DNA of 64,000 nt. It comes from Rhodospirillales bacterium. GTDB taxonomy: Bacteria > Pseudomonadota > Alphaproteobacteria > SP197. Under the pieces are notes generated by a model that was not told the origin of the DNA, did no database searches, and saw nothing but the letters and a program-made list of their open reading frames with translations. Positions 1 through 9,648 of the stretch are shown here, piece after piece; positions within the stretch are counted from its first letter, which is position 1; every line of letters begins with the position of its first letter. The stretch spans positions 62,001 through 126,000 of the forward strand of contig JACONG010000013.1 in the NCBI GenBank assembly GCA_014323865.1, given 5' to 3'. The position numbers and the translations under genes are program-made.

Positions 1-1
1 C

Positions 2-496
2 GATCTGGTCCGCGCCTACACGCCCGTCTTCGATCGCGAAAACGAGAGCGTGACCTCACGCATGTTCCATCACTGCGTTCAGACCATTGGCGAGAGCCGG
101 GCCGCGTTCGGTCCCGAGATCGCACGGTTCGGCGCCTTCATCTGCTCCGCCATCGGCACGACGGAGATTCCCGCCGAGTGGCCGGATTGGGAGCAGCCCG
201 TCATAGTCAACGGCAGAGAGGTGGAGATCCACGACACCGTCATGACCGCACTTCTCAACAGCTTCAGCCGTTGCCAGGCCCTCGCCGTGCTGTCGGGCTT
301 CGCACCGAACGGCGTGCTCAACGGCGTTCAGCTCTTGGGCAATCCTTACGACGGCACGACGGTCTTTCGCGTGGCTGCTGCGCTTGAAAACACTCTGCCG
401 CTCTTTGGCCGGGCGCACCTCGAACGGAACTCTGACGTTCAGTTCGCCGATGCGACCAGCGTGTCCCCGAAGATGCCCGGGATGCGCCAGTACTGA
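2..496 (+). CDS. Amidase-family hydrolase, C-terminal part
   Basis: The reading frame is open at the left edge, so only the last ~164 residues are visible. The stretch around 'GFAPNGVLNGVQLLGNPYDG', followed by 'RVAAALE', is the usual C-terminal pattern of amidase-signature hydrolases (a glycine-proline turn, 'G(L/V)QL(I/L)G', then a helix ending in ALE). The catalytic Ser-Ser-Lys region would lie upstream and cannot be checked. After 'LENTLPLF' the protein continues for about 30 atypical residues, and the last 58 bases overlap a convergent gene. The natural end may therefore have been lost and read through. Such enzymes hydrolyse carboxamides. The substrate is unknown, though a peptide-type transporter lies next door. 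Confidence 0.7.
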   Translation, partial: DLVRAYTPVFDRENESVTSRMFHHCVQTIGESRAAFGPEIARFGAFICSAIGTTEIPAEWPDWEQPVIVNGREVEIHDTVMTALLNSFSRCQALAVLSGFAPNGVLNGVQLLGNPYDGTTVFRVAAALENTLPLFGRAHLERNSDVQFADATSVSPKMPGMRQY

Positions 497-864
497 CGCC
501 GAGCGCTGTCGACCGCCCCGTGGGAGGCGACAATCTCGGTGTAGCTGATCCTGTGAACGCATTCACCGTCCTGACCGACACCGAGAAACTCGACCAGCAT
601 CAGACCGTGGGCCGTGCCCAGGTCCATCGTGTTGCTGATTGCCATGTCGCCGGCGAGATCATCGTCGAGCGGAACGGCAGGGAACAGGTTCACACCGTTC
701 ATGTCCGCGCCCATCAACGCGCCCATTACCATCTGCTTGAGCTGCTCTTTGACCTGATCGTTCACGGGATCAAAGTCGCCATTGAACAGGATGTACGCAA
801 AATTGCGCCGGTGATTCCTGTCGAACAGCCGGAACTGGACACCATGGCGAACCTCCGTCAGCAA
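439..864 (-). CDS. Conserved-looking hypothetical protein, 141 aa
   Basis: I do not recognise the family. The protein is soluble and acidic with no signal peptide or membrane segment. Its middle contains 'LFNGDFDPVNDQVKEQLKQM' and its C-terminal part a 'EFLGVGQDGECVHRISYTE' block. Its start overlaps the stop of the upstream double-ATPase gene by 7 bases, so it is probably the last gene of the peptide-transporter operon and translated by coupling. Its 3' end overlaps the convergent amidase frame by 58 bases, so one of the two genes probably has an extended end. A real gene is favoured by the operon position and normal alphaproteobacterial codon use. Confidence 0.5.
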   Translation of the reverse strand: MLTEVRHGVQFRLFDRNHRRNFAYILFNGDFDPVNDQVKEQLKQMVMGALMGADMNGVNLFPAVPLDDDLAGDMAISNTMDLGTAHGLMLVEFLGVGQDGECVHRISYTEIVASHGAVDSARRQYWRIPGIFGDTLVASAN

Positions 865-2702
865 TCAGGCGTGCTCTGAGCCTTCAGGAGTTCTCGGTCG
901 TTATGCTGGCAATAGATGACGTGACCGCTGCCCATTTGCTGGCGCGGCGCGGGCTGCGTGTCGCAGGTGCCGGGAATCATCATCGGGCAGCGCATACGGA
1001 ACGGGCACGGCTCGTCGTGCAGCATCACATTGCTGCGCATACCGGCCTCGGCCTCCTGGGTGCCGATGATTTCTTCGAGCCAGCCCTGCCGCAGTGCCGG
1101 AACCGAGTTGATCAGCAGCTGCGTGTAGGGATGGTGCGGCGGCGCGAAGACCTCCTTGGTCAGACCCGCATCAATGATGCGGCCAGCGTACATCACCGCC
1201 ACACGGTCGGCCAGTGAGGCGACCGTCGAGAGGTCATGGCTGATGAAGACATAGGCGACCTTGTGCTCCTCACGCAGCTGCTTCATCAGATCGAGTACGC
1301 GCGCGGCGACGACCGTGTCGAGCGCCGACAGCACCTCGTCGCACAGGATCACGTCAGGCCGGGCGGCGAAGGCGCGCGCGATCGAGACACGCTGGCGCTG
1401 ACCGCCCGAGAGTTCGGACGGGAACCGGCCGGCGTAGTCGGGATCAAGACCGACCATCTCGAGCAGTTCGGCAACACGGTCATGCTTCTCGGATCCGCGC
1501 ATGCCAAAATAAAGCTCCAGCGGGCGGCCGATGGCATCGTCGATCCGCTTCTCCGGATTGATCGACTGGTCCGGGCTCTGGAAGATGATCTGGATGCGGC
1601 GAAGCTGCTCCTTGGTGCGGGTGCGGGCATGGGTCGGCAGCGTCTCGCCCGAGAGCGTCACCTCGCCGGCGAGCGATGGATGCAGGCCCGCCATCACACG
1701 CGCGAGCGTCGACTTGCCACTTCCGGACTCGCCGACCACCGCCAGCACCTCGCGCGGGTAGACGCCGATGTCAATGTCGTGCAGCACGTACTGCTCGCGC
1801 TCAATCGTCTGGAACATCTTCGGGCGCTCGTAGGTCGCATCGACCTGCTTCACGGTCATGATCGGCATCTCATCGACGGCCGGGTCCCAATCGGACACCG
1901 CCGTCTCACGTGTGGGCTTGGGCTTCACGGCGCCCAGCAGCGTGCGGGTGTACTCTTCCTTCGCGTTGTTCAGGATGTTGCCGGTGTCGTTCTCTTCAAC
2001 GACATAACCTTGGTTCATCACGAGGATGCGGTCAGACACCTGCGCCACAACGGAGAGATCGTGGCTGACATAGATGGCCGCGGTATTGTGCTCGCGAATG
2101 ACATCCTTGATCGCCTTGAGCACCTCGATTTGCGTCGTCACGTCGAGCGCGGTCGTCGGCTCGTCGAGCACCAGCAGCTTTGGTCGGCAGGCCATGGCCA
2201 TCGCCATCATAATGCGCTGCTGCTGCCCGCCTGACGTCTGATGTGGATAGCGGTGCGCGATGACCTCCGGATGCGGCAGGTCGAGCAGGTCAAGCAACTC
2301 CACGGCCCGCTTCTGCGCCGCGGCGCCTTCGGCGAAGCCGTGCAGCACCAGGCTTTCGACGATCTGATCGCCGATCGGAATCGCAGGGTTAAGCGCCGCC
2401 TGGGCACTCTGGGCGACATAGGCCACTTCCTTGCCGCGCAGATCGCGCTTGTCCTTGGCCGACATCTGGAGAACGTTGCGATCCTCCAGGAAGACACGGC
2501 CTTGCTTGAAGCGCGTGCCCGGCCGTGTGTAGCCGAGCGAGGCGAGCGCAACTGTGGTCTTTCCGGCCCCGGATTCGCCGATCAACGCGACGACCTCACC
2601 GGCGTTCACGTCGACGCTGCACTGGTGCACCGTCTCGATCCAGATACCGGAGGGAGGCCTGCCTTCGACGATCAGGTCCTCGATCCGCAACAGGGCCGTC
2701 AC
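858..2702 (-). CDS. Peptide/nickel-type ABC transporter, fused double ATPase (DppD-DppF type)
   Basis: The 614-residue protein carries two nucleotide-binding domains in one chain, supplying both cytoplasmic motors of an Opp/Dpp-type importer. Domain 1 has Walker A 'GESGAGKT' near residue 42, signature 'SGGQQQR' near 158 and Walker B 'LLVLDEP' near 177. Domain 2 has Walker A 'GESGSGKS' near 328, signature 'LSGGQRQR' near 433 and Walker B 'VILCDE'. A cysteine-containing tail ('CPFRMRCP') is typical of the oligopeptide-ATPase C-terminus. It starts at GTG, and the start overlaps the stop of the upstream permease by one base (TAGTG). Together with the two permeases it makes a complete membrane core, but no functional binding protein is adjacent. 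Confidence 0.9.
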   Translation of the reverse strand: MTALLRIEDLIVEGRPPSGIWIETVHQCSVDVNAGEVVALIGESGAGKTTVALASLGYTRPGTRFKQGRVFLEDRNVLQMSAKDKRDLRGKEVAYVAQSAQAALNPAIPIGDQIVESLVLHGFAEGAAAQKRAVELLDLLDLPHPEVIAHRYPHQTSGGQQQRIMMAMAMACRPKLLVLDEPTTALDVTTQIEVLKAIKDVIREHNTAAIYVSHDLSVVAQVSDRILVMNQGYVVEENDTGNILNNAKEEYTRTLLGAVKPKPTRETAVSDWDPAVDEMPIMTVKQVDATYERPKMFQTIEREQYVLHDIDIGVYPREVLAVVGESGSGKSTLARVMAGLHPSLAGEVTLSGETLPTHARTRTKEQLRRIQIIFQSPDQSINPEKRIDDAIGRPLELYFGMRGSEKHDRVAELLEMVGLDPDYAGRFPSELSGGQRQRVSIARAFAARPDVILCDEVLSALDTVVAARVLDLMKQLREEHKVAYVFISHDLSTVASLADRVAVMYAGRIIDAGLTKEVFAPPHHPYTQLLINSVPALRQGWLEEIIGTQEAEAGMRSNVMLHDEPCPFRMRCPMMIPGTCDTQPAPRQQMGSGHVIYCQHNDRELLKAQSTPDC

Positions 2703-3577
2703 TAGGTGAGTTCCTCGGAAATGGCTCGGCCGGACTGTGCGCCCAGCCAGTCAACGATGAGATTGACGCCGACGGTCAGGATAGCGATGGCGAAGGCCGG
2801 TGCGAGCACGGCAACGTAAGCGCCGGTCTGCAAGGCGTTGAGGTTTTCGCGTACCATCGAGCCCCAGTCGGCCTCGGGGGGCTGAATGCCGAGACCGAGG
2901 AAGCTCAGGCTCGACAGGAAGAGAATGGAGTAGGTCAGCCGCAGGCCGAACTCGACTGCAAGCGGGCGGATCGTGGACGGCCAGATTTCGCGGAACAGGA
3001 TCGAGAACAACGCCTCACCGCGGGCACGCGCCACCTCGACGAACTCCAGGGCCGCGATGTTCATCGCCACCGCCCGCCCGACACGCGCGACGCGTGACGC
3101 GTGCAGTACGGCAATCGTGCCGATCAGAACCGGCAGGCTGGATCCCAATGAAGCGATCACGATCAGCGCCAGAAGCAGCGGCGGGAACGACAGCATCATG
3201 TCAACCAGCCAGAGCGTGAAGTCGTCGTAGCGACCCTTGATCTCGGCGGCGGAGAAACCGACCACCATGCCCAGCAGAAAGCCGAGCACGGTTGCGGCGA
3301 GCGCCACACCGACCGTGAGTCGTGCACCGTAGAGCAGACGCGAGAACAGGTCACGACCGAGCGCGTCGGTACCCATTATGGTCTCGCCGGGCTCCTCGAA
3401 GGGCGAATCCGAGACGATCTCGCCGACACCGTAGGGTGCCAGCAAGGAGCCGATAATGGCCAGGACGAGGCCGACCACGACGATGATGATGCCCGCCCAA
3501 GCCCAACGATCGGGTTTCGGACGGGCGCGCTTGCTGCGCTTGCGCGGTGCGGCGACAGGAGCGACAGCATCGGTCAT
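2702..3577 (-). CDS. Peptide-type ABC transporter permease (DppC-like)
   Basis: This 291-residue inner-membrane permease has a basic, proline-rich N-terminus (~25 residues), then a first membrane helix, the 'GTDALGRDLFSRLLYGAR' block seen in almost all DppC/OppC proteins, and five further hydrophobic segments. The coupling-loop region 'EVARARGEALFSILFREIWP' (about residue 180) is the EAA motif that docks on the ATPase. Its ATG overlaps the stop of the upstream DppB-like gene by four bases (ATGA), which indicates translational coupling. Substrate class (peptide, nickel, opine or glutathione) cannot be read from the permease alone. Confidence 0.9.
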   Translation of the reverse strand: MTDAVAPVAAPRKRSKRARPKPDRWAWAGIIIVVVGLVLAIIGSLLAPYGVGEIVSDSPFEEPGETIMGTDALGRDLFSRLLYGARLTVGVALAATVLGFLLGMVVGFSAAEIKGRYDDFTLWLVDMMLSFPPLLLALIVIASLGSSLPVLIGTIAVLHASRVARVGRAVAMNIAALEFVEVARARGEALFSILFREIWPSTIRPLAVEFGLRLTYSILFLSSLSFLGLGIQPPEADWGSMVRENLNALQTGAYVAVLAPAFAIAILTVGVNLIVDWLGAQSGRAISEELT

Positions 3578-4521
3578 TTCGCATACCTCAAGCGCGGGTT
3601 GGCCATGATTGCGCCGATGTCGGCGCAGATGTTGAGCGCGATATAGAAGCCGCAGAAGATCAGGGCCACGGCCTGAATCTGCGGCAGATCGCGAAACACG
3701 ACGGAGTCGACCATCAGGCGGCCGAGGCCCGGATAGGTGAAGATCACTTCAATGATGACGACGCCGCTGACGAGGTAACCCAGGTTCAGGGCGACGACGT
3801 TGACGATCGGTCCCAGCGCATTGGGAATGGCGTGGCGCATGATGATCCGCCACTTCGACACGCCCTTGAGCAAAGCCATTTCGATGTAGGCCTGCTTGAG
3901 CACATCGAGCACGGCGGCGCGTGTCATGCGGATGATATGGGCCAGAATCGTCAGCACCAGCGTCAGCATCGGCAGGAAGGTGTCACCAAGCGTCTCGAAA
4001 AAGTTGCTCCAGCGCGGTCGATGGATCACCGACGGGAACCAGCCGAGCTCACGGGCGAAGATGATGATCAGCAGGATCGCGATCACGAAATCCGGGATTG
4101 AGATGAAGAACACCGTGGTCGACGAGGTCGTGCGGTCGAAGGTGCCTTCGGGCCATGCCGCGCACATCAGGCCAAGCATCAATGAGAGCGGCAGCGCCAC
4201 CACGGTGGCATAGAGCGCAAGATTGATCGTGTTCCAGATGCGCTGGCCGATGATACGGTCCACAGCCACCCCATTGGTGAGCGACGCACCGAGATCACCG
4301 GTCAAAACGCCGCCAAGCCAGCTGAAATAGCGCTCCCAGGACGGCGCGTTCAGCCCAAGTTTCTCACGCAGCGCGGCGACATTCTCCGGCGTCGCGGACT
4401 GGCCGAGGATCGCTTCGGCCACGTCGCCGGGCAGGATCTCGGTGCCCAGAAACACCATGATGGAAATCGCCCACAGCGTGAGCAGTCCCAACAGCAAGCG
4501 TCTGACGATCAGCTTGAACAC
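3574..4521 (-). CDS. Peptide-type ABC transporter permease (DppB-like)
   Basis: This 315-residue permease is the first gene of the transporter operon. It begins with the DppB/OppB pattern 'RRLLLGLLTLWAISIMVF', has the periplasmic 'LGLNAPSWERYFSWLGGVLTGDLG' type segment (residues ~75-100), and ends with the EAA-type loop 'KQAYIEMALLKGVSKWRI' and later membrane helices. The start is GTG, preceded at a good distance by an AGGAGG-type ribosome site on the minus strand (about 4528-4536). The 139 bases upstream, to the AI-2E permease gene, should contain the operon promoter. I saw no convincing -35/-10 pair there. Confidence 0.9.
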   Translation of the reverse strand: MFKLIVRRLLLGLLTLWAISIMVFLGTEILPGDVAEAILGQSATPENVAALREKLGLNAPSWERYFSWLGGVLTGDLGASLTNGVAVDRIIGQRIWNTINLALYATVVALPLSLMLGLMCAAWPEGTFDRTTSSTTVFFISIPDFVIAILLIIIFARELGWFPSVIHRPRWSNFFETLGDTFLPMLTLVLTILAHIIRMTRAAVLDVLKQAYIEMALLKGVSKWRIIMRHAIPNALGPIVNVVALNLGYLVSGVVIIEVIFTYPGLGRLMVDSVVFRDLPQIQAVALIFCGFYIALNICADIGAIMANPRLRYAK

Positions 4522-4660
4522 GCCAAGCGCCTCCTCCTAGCCCCCTGCCGGTTGTGCGTCGCATCAAGCGTTATCGTTTTTCGCGCGCCGACATTTTCAT
4601 CGTAGGGAAGCCAAACTGAAACGCAAGGAAGCTCATTTCAACGTCTGGACAAATTCGCTT

Positions 4661-5725
4661 TCAGATCGGTTTTCGCCATACCGATGAGCGCGGCCAGGCA
4701 CGCAGCACCGCCTGCACGACCGTCGCCAGAGGAATGGCGAAGAACACGCCCCAGAGTCCCCAGAGACCACCGAAAATCAGAATTGCCACGATGATGGCGA
4801 CGGGATGGAGGTCGACCACCTCGCTGAACAGCAGCGGCGCCAGCACATTGCCGTCAAGCGCCTGGATCACACCGTAGGCGATGACGACATAAGCGAACTC
4901 CCAGTTCGTACCGTGCTGAAGGAAGGCGACCACAGCGACCGGAACCGTCACCGCGGCCGCGCCGACGTATGGAATCAGAACCGAAAGGCCCGTGATCACG
5001 GCAAGGAGGATCGAGAAGTTCACCCCGAGCATGGCGAAGACGACATAGGTCACGCCACCGACAATCAGGATTTCCCAGAACTTGCCGCGCACGTAGTTGT
5101 AGATCTGCTCGTTGACCTCGTGCCAGACGGTGCTGGTCAGTTCGCGGTCCCGCGGTAAGAAGCTCACGACCCACGCGGTGATCTTCGTCTTGTCCTTGAT
5201 CATGAAGAAGACGAGCAGCAAAACCAGGATAAGATAGACGATCACCGTCAGCAGTCCGACGATCGATGCGCCGGCGAACGACGGCATCAGTGCGGCGACC
5301 TCGACGACACCCGATCCCATCTGCGCCATCAGGTCACGCACCTGCGATTCGGTGACGAGGTCAGGATACTCTTCGGGCAATGCCAGGAGATGGCCTTGCA
5401 ACTCCTGAGTCAGTTGCGGCAACTGCGCGACGAACTCACCGGTCTGGCTGAAGATGATCGGCATCAGCACCAGAAGAAACAGCAGGCTGGCAAGCAAGAA
5501 GCCGACAAAGACGGTGTTCACGGCGACAAGGTGTCCGATGCCGCGTTGCTTGAGCCACTGCACGAGGCCATCGAGCAGGAAAGCGATCACGATCGCCGCA
5601 ATCACCGGCGCGACCATGTCGGCAACGAAAATGATGCCGGCCACCGCGATCAGCAGCACGCAGGTCAGAATCAGGACCTGGGGATCGGAGAATGTCTGGT
5701 GGAACCAATCGCGGATGGGTTTCAT
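4661..5725 (-). CDS. AI-2E family (PerM/YdiK-type) transporter
   Basis: The 354-residue protein has the arrangement of the AI-2 exporter family: two N-terminal membrane segments (residues ~18-55), a further one near 65-90, a soluble region around 95-155, and five closely packed helices to the end. The stretches 'LPRDRELTSTVWHEVNEQIYNYVRG' in part and 'YGVIQALDGNVLAPLLFSE' match conserved family blocks. Known members export autoinducer-2, sodium or other small molecules, and specific assignment is unsafe. The gene is monocistronic, 139 bases from the peptide ABC operon and pointing the same way. Confidence 0.85.
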   Translation of the reverse strand: MKPIRDWFHQTFSDPQVLILTCVLLIAVAGIIFVADMVAPVIAAIVIAFLLDGLVQWLKQRGIGHLVAVNTVFVGFLLASLLFLLVLMPIIFSQTGEFVAQLPQLTQELQGHLLALPEEYPDLVTESQVRDLMAQMGSGVVEVAALMPSFAGASIVGLLTVIVYLILVLLLVFFMIKDKTKITAWVVSFLPRDRELTSTVWHEVNEQIYNYVRGKFWEILIVGGVTYVVFAMLGVNFSILLAVITGLSVLIPYVGAAAVTVPVAVVAFLQHGTNWEFAYVVIAYGVIQALDGNVLAPLLFSEVVDLHPVAIIVAILIFGGLWGLWGVFFAIPLATVVQAVLRAWPRSSVWRKPI

Positions 5726-5851
5726 CGGCGGCCTTGATGACAGGTAAGCCGAGTGACCATAGGGAGACGACCGCCGTCCGGCAATACGGCGGCTTTGCCC
5801 GGGCGACCCTCTGCAGTGTAGGTTTCATTCGAAGCTGCGTCGGAGAAGCAG

Positions 5852-7108
5852 GTGTCCAGTGACGTTGATGTCGTGATCGTTGGCGCCGGTTCGGCCGGCC
5901 TGTCCGCCGCCAAGGCCGCCCGGAACAAGGGGCTTTCGTTCGTTCTTCTCGAAGCCTCGCATCGCATCGGCGGACGCGCGTACACCGAGGAGTTCGCCCA
6001 AGGTCAACCCTACGATCTCGGCTGCCACTGGATGCACTCGGCGAGCCTGAATCCTTTTGTCGCCATCGCGGAGGAGCACAACTTCGCCTATCGCCGCGAC
6101 GGCCGCTGGCAGCGCGGCGTCTTCCAAAAGGGCGCGTTTCTGACCCCGGAGCAGGACGGGGAACTCAATCAAGCCTCCGAAGCATTTGAAGAAGCGATCG
6201 AGAAGGCCGTCGCCGACGGTAAGACCTGCTCGATCGCCGAGGTGGTCGATCTCGACAATCCCTGGGCACCCTACATGGCGTACTGGCACTCCCTGGGCCT
6301 CTCGCGCGACATTGATCAGACCGACGTGCGCGATGTCACGAACTACAACGATACCGACGAGAACTGGCCGCTCCCTGCCGGGTATGGCGCGCTTGTGGCC
6401 ACTTGGGCCGCCGATGTGCCGGTTACACTCAACGCCGCAGTCGAACAGGTTGCCATGACATCCGATGGCGTCGAGGTCACGACGGCGCAAGGCACGGTGC
6501 GCGGCAAGACAGCGCTGATCACGGTCTCGACCAACATGCTGTCGTCGGGTCGTATCGCGTTCGAGCCGGGCCTGCCCGAATGGAAACTGGATGCCGCGCG
6601 TGAGTTGCCACTCGGCGTTCACAACCGGATCGGCATCATGCTGCACGAGAACCCGCTCCCACCCGACGCGCAGAATCACGCGACCATCCTGCTGGACGGC
6701 AAGGCCGTTCCCTTCGCCGTCGATGTCTGCCCCTACGGCTTTTCCTATGTCACGGGCGTGACCGGCGGCCGTTTCGGATCCTGGCTCGAGCGCGCCGGCC
6801 AGGCCGCCTCGGTCGAGCATCTGGTCGAGTGCATGCGAGCGGTCTGGGGCAATGATCTCGTCAAGCAGGTCACCGACCGTGTGATCGTCACCGCCTGGGA
6901 AGGCGATCCCTGGACGCTGGGCTCCTACTCCGCCGCAACGCCGGGCAACGCCCACCAGCGCGCGGAACTCGCCCGGCCCGTCGACGACCACATCTTCTTC
7001 GCCGGCGAGGCGACATCCGGCGAGTTCTTCGCGACCTGTCACGGCGCCTACCTGACCGGCATTCGTGCAATCGACGAAGTCGCAGGGGCGCTCGGCACCG
7101 ACGGCTGA
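5852..7108 (+). CDS. Flavin-containing amine oxidase family protein
   Basis: The N-terminus 'VDVVIVGAGSAGLSAAKAA' (residues 4-22 in part) is an FAD-binding Rossmann fold. It is followed by 'LEASHRIGGRA', the usual GG-motif of monoamine-oxidase-like flavoproteins. Near the C-terminus 'IFFAGEATS' and 'HGAYLTGIRAID' form the second FAD contact typical of polyamine and monoamine oxidases. At 418 residues it has the usual length, with no signal peptide. GTG at 5852 was chosen because GGAGAAG lies six bases upstream. Likely role: oxidative deamination of an amine or polyamine. It stands alone between the AI-2E gene (divergent) and a dead binding-protein gene. Confidence 0.85.
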   Translation: MSSDVDVVIVGAGSAGLSAAKAARNKGLSFVLLEASHRIGGRAYTEEFAQGQPYDLGCHWMHSASLNPFVAIAEEHNFAYRRDGRWQRGVFQKGAFLTPEQDGELNQASEAFEEAIEKAVADGKTCSIAEVVDLDNPWAPYMAYWHSLGLSRDIDQTDVRDVTNYNDTDENWPLPAGYGALVATWAADVPVTLNAAVEQVAMTSDGVEVTTAQGTVRGKTALITVSTNMLSSGRIAFEPGLPEWKLDAARELPLGVHNRIGIMLHENPLPPDAQNHATILLDGKAVPFAVDVCPYGFSYVTGVTGGRFGSWLERAGQAASVEHLVECMRAVWGNDLVKQVTDRVIVTAWEGDPWTLGSYSAATPGNAHQRAELARPVDDHIFFAGEATSGEFFATCHGAYLTGIRAIDEVAGALGTDG

Positions 7109-7189
7109 TTCTGTTGGCCCCTTTGGGATCGGTCACGCTACTGTTCGGTTGTCTGCGATCCAGATAACAGAGATCGCGCCAACAATGGG

Positions 7190-8147
7190 ATGAAGACCAT
7201 AGACAATAGGCAAAAAAGACGTCCTCATCCGCGAGTTTCTGAAGGGCAAGGTCTCACGCCGCGACTTCCAGAACGGTCTTGTCGGCATGGCTCTGGCCGC
7301 GGTAGCGGTCGGCACCTGGTGGAGAGCACGATCAAGAAAGCACAGGCCGCGACGCTCCAGTCGGGCAGCAGCCTCGACTGACAGCAGCGCTGACGACACG
7401 TTCGATTCCGCGCTGATCACGGCCAGCGTGGACATCATGCGTTCGGGCCTGCTCTGCAATCGCCTGATCGACGACCTGCCGGACCAGGACCCGGTTGGCA
7501 ATCTTGCGACCGAATGGGGAGCGGCCGCCGACGCGATACAGTGGCGCATCACCCTTCTGGACGGCGTCGAGTTCCACAACGGCAAGACCATGACAGCGGC
7601 CGATGCGGCCTATTCGTTCAACCGTCATCTCGACCCCGAAGGCGGTTCGCCGGCAAACGCCTGTCTCGGTAACGTCGACAACATCGTCGCCGACGGCGAC
7701 AACGTGGTCGTCTTCAACATCAAGGCGCGGAGAGCCGACGTCCCCTATTTGCTGTCGGAGTATCACTTCACGGTGCAGCCCGAGGGCGCAGATGTGGCGA
7801 GCTGCGTCGAAGGCGAAGCGATCGGCACCGGCACCTGAAAGGCCGACGAGATCGAGACCTTCGACATTCCCGACAGCTCGGTCCGCGTGAATGCACTGCT
7901 GTGTCGAACGAGAGCTTCGACAACCTCGTTCTGGAAGCCCGCAAGACCTTCGATACGGACCTGCGCAGGGAGCTCTATCGTGAGATCCAGAACGTCATGC
8001 GCGACAAGAGCTTGTCGGTCATGCCGGTCTTCACCAATTGGCTCGACACCTACTCGACCCACGTGAAGGACCTCAATGGTCATCCGCATGGCTCTGCCCG
8101 CTGTATGTACCGGGTAAGACGTCTGGCTCGACGAAGGCACCGCCTGA
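7190..8147 (+). pseudogene. Broken family-5 (peptide) ABC binding protein
   Basis: Pieces of a Tat-exported peptide-binding protein are recognisable in order. They are a twin-arginine segment ('KVSRRDFQNG', about 7250-7280), the lobe-I region ending 'VEFHNGKTMTAADAAYSFNRH' in part (7560-7630), 'PDSSVRVNALL', and the C-terminal 'LVMPVFTNW'-like and 'DVWLDEG' ends (to TGA 8145). At least four lesions are visible: a frameshift in the A-run near 7210, an in-frame TGA at 7836 where a Trp is expected, and two internal deletions, with a further frame change near 8115. The remainder is about 60% of the usual ~530-residue length. It could once have served the SBP-less peptide transporter at 0.9-4.5 kb, but that is inference. 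Confidence 0.8.
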
Positions 8148-8205
8148 TCGGTGTTTCATGCCAAAGAAGAATGGCCATTCCCGCAACGGAGCGGCCCTTC
8201 GCCTT

Positions 8206-9598
8206 TCACATCAGGTCGCGCGGAATGGCTCGTTGGAAGGTCTGATCGAGGACGGCTTGGCCGGCGTCCTCCGCAACGATCCGGGTTTCGACATGGAACG
8301 ACACGGCGTCGCAGGTCACGACGGTCACCGCTTCAACCATGGTCTTCCAGTCATCCCGTTCCTGCACGATGCGCCAACCGACCTCACCCCGATAGGAGAG
8401 CGGATCACCATCGACGATTGATTGGCGTTCCCAGCCCAACTGGTCGACGGTCGTGCCGTGGCTTTCGATGCGATAGACGCCATCGTCCTCGTCGAGGACG
8501 AAGTCAGTTCGACCGCTGGCGAGATCGGTCACGACACTGCGGGACCGACCGAGCGGACGCAGCCGGGTCACATCCGTGGGCTGCGGGATCTCCGGCTCCT
8601 CGAACGCGGGGAGCATCGCATCAAGTTCGCCGTTCTCTCTGACCGGAAGGTCGAGAGCGCTCGCTCAGCAGTCGACAGTCAGACTCGCGCATTCCGGCGC
8701 CTGCCAGAGCAGCGGCCAGGCCTCATGGCATGCTCGCTCGCCGGCTTGACGGAATCATGGAGCCACAGACGAACCATCGGTTCCGCATCGATACTGTTTT
8801 CGACGCCCTTCAGCCAGCGATCCCATCAGCGCAGGCAATCATGCAGAAAGCCGATCGCGGGCCCGGGTGCGGCAAGGTGCGGATAGCCATGGGCTCAGGG
8901 GTCCGATCAGACATCGGCGCGGCACCTTCAGCCCGGCCATCAACTTCAGGGCCGTGTTGGTGTAACCATCAGCCCAGCCGGTCACCGCATAGACAGGGCA
9001 TTCGATGGCGTCCCAGTCCTCGCACACCGAGCCATGTTTCCAATAGTCGTCACGCCGCTGATGGCTCAGCCACGTGGCGGTCGGGAACGGCAGGTTTGTC
9101 AGGCGCTCCTGCCACAACGTGCGCCAGGCCTCGCAGACCACGTCCGGATCAGGCGGACGGGCGAAGTAGGCCTGGGCCTGTCCGCCCCAGGAGATGCCGA
9201 TCATGCCGCAGGCGCCGGTGCACCACGGCTGCTCCGCGATCCAGGCAAATGCTGCGAGCATGTTGTCCTGCTCCTGCCGGACGTACTCATCCATCGGTGC
9301 ACCTTCGTCATTACCGGAGCCACGAATGTCGAGCCGGATGGCGGCGTAGCCATGTCCAGCGAACCAGCTGATGGATCAGCTCATCCCGAGGCAGGGTGAA
9401 ATCACGCTGGCGATAGGGGGCATGTATTCGATGATCGCTGGAACCGGATCGTCCTCGGCGTCCCCGGGTAATCAGATTCTGGCGGCCAAACGTGTGCCAT
9501 CCGGCAGCGGTATCCACTGATGCTCGATCGTCCGGACCTTGCGCGGAAACGCGGTTCTGACCGCAAGCCCGCCCCCCGGCGGCAACAAGATTGACCAT
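8206..9598 (-). pseudogene. Broken CocE/NonD-type alpha/beta hydrolase
   Basis: Read right to left, three fragments in different frames make up an X-Pro-dipeptidyl-peptidase/CocE-like hydrolase. The first is a degenerate N-terminal part (about 9300-9598). The second is a middle part with the nucleophile elbow 'GISWGG' and 'CPVYAVTGWADGYTN' (8839-9294). The third is the C-terminal beta-sandwich part (8206-8616) with 'LRPLGRSRS' and 'YRIESHGTTVD'. Several frameshifts separate them and the usual start is lost. It follows the FadR-type regulator gene on the same strand and may have been in its operon before decay. Confidence 0.75.
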
Positions 9599-9648
9599 GG
9601 CAACGCCTCCCGGCGGCCACGATAGCCGCCGGGCATCGCCGAGGAGAG

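Noticed and set aside
1236-2234. A 332-codon plus-strand frame opposite the double ATPase.
   Set aside because: It has no recognisable motifs, an Arg/His-rich composition typical of antisense of GC-rich genes, and the minus strand codes a clear ABC ATPase.
5825-7042. A 405-codon minus-strand frame opposite the amine oxidase.
   Set aside because: It is the antisense shadow of a well-supported FAD protein and shows no family pattern.
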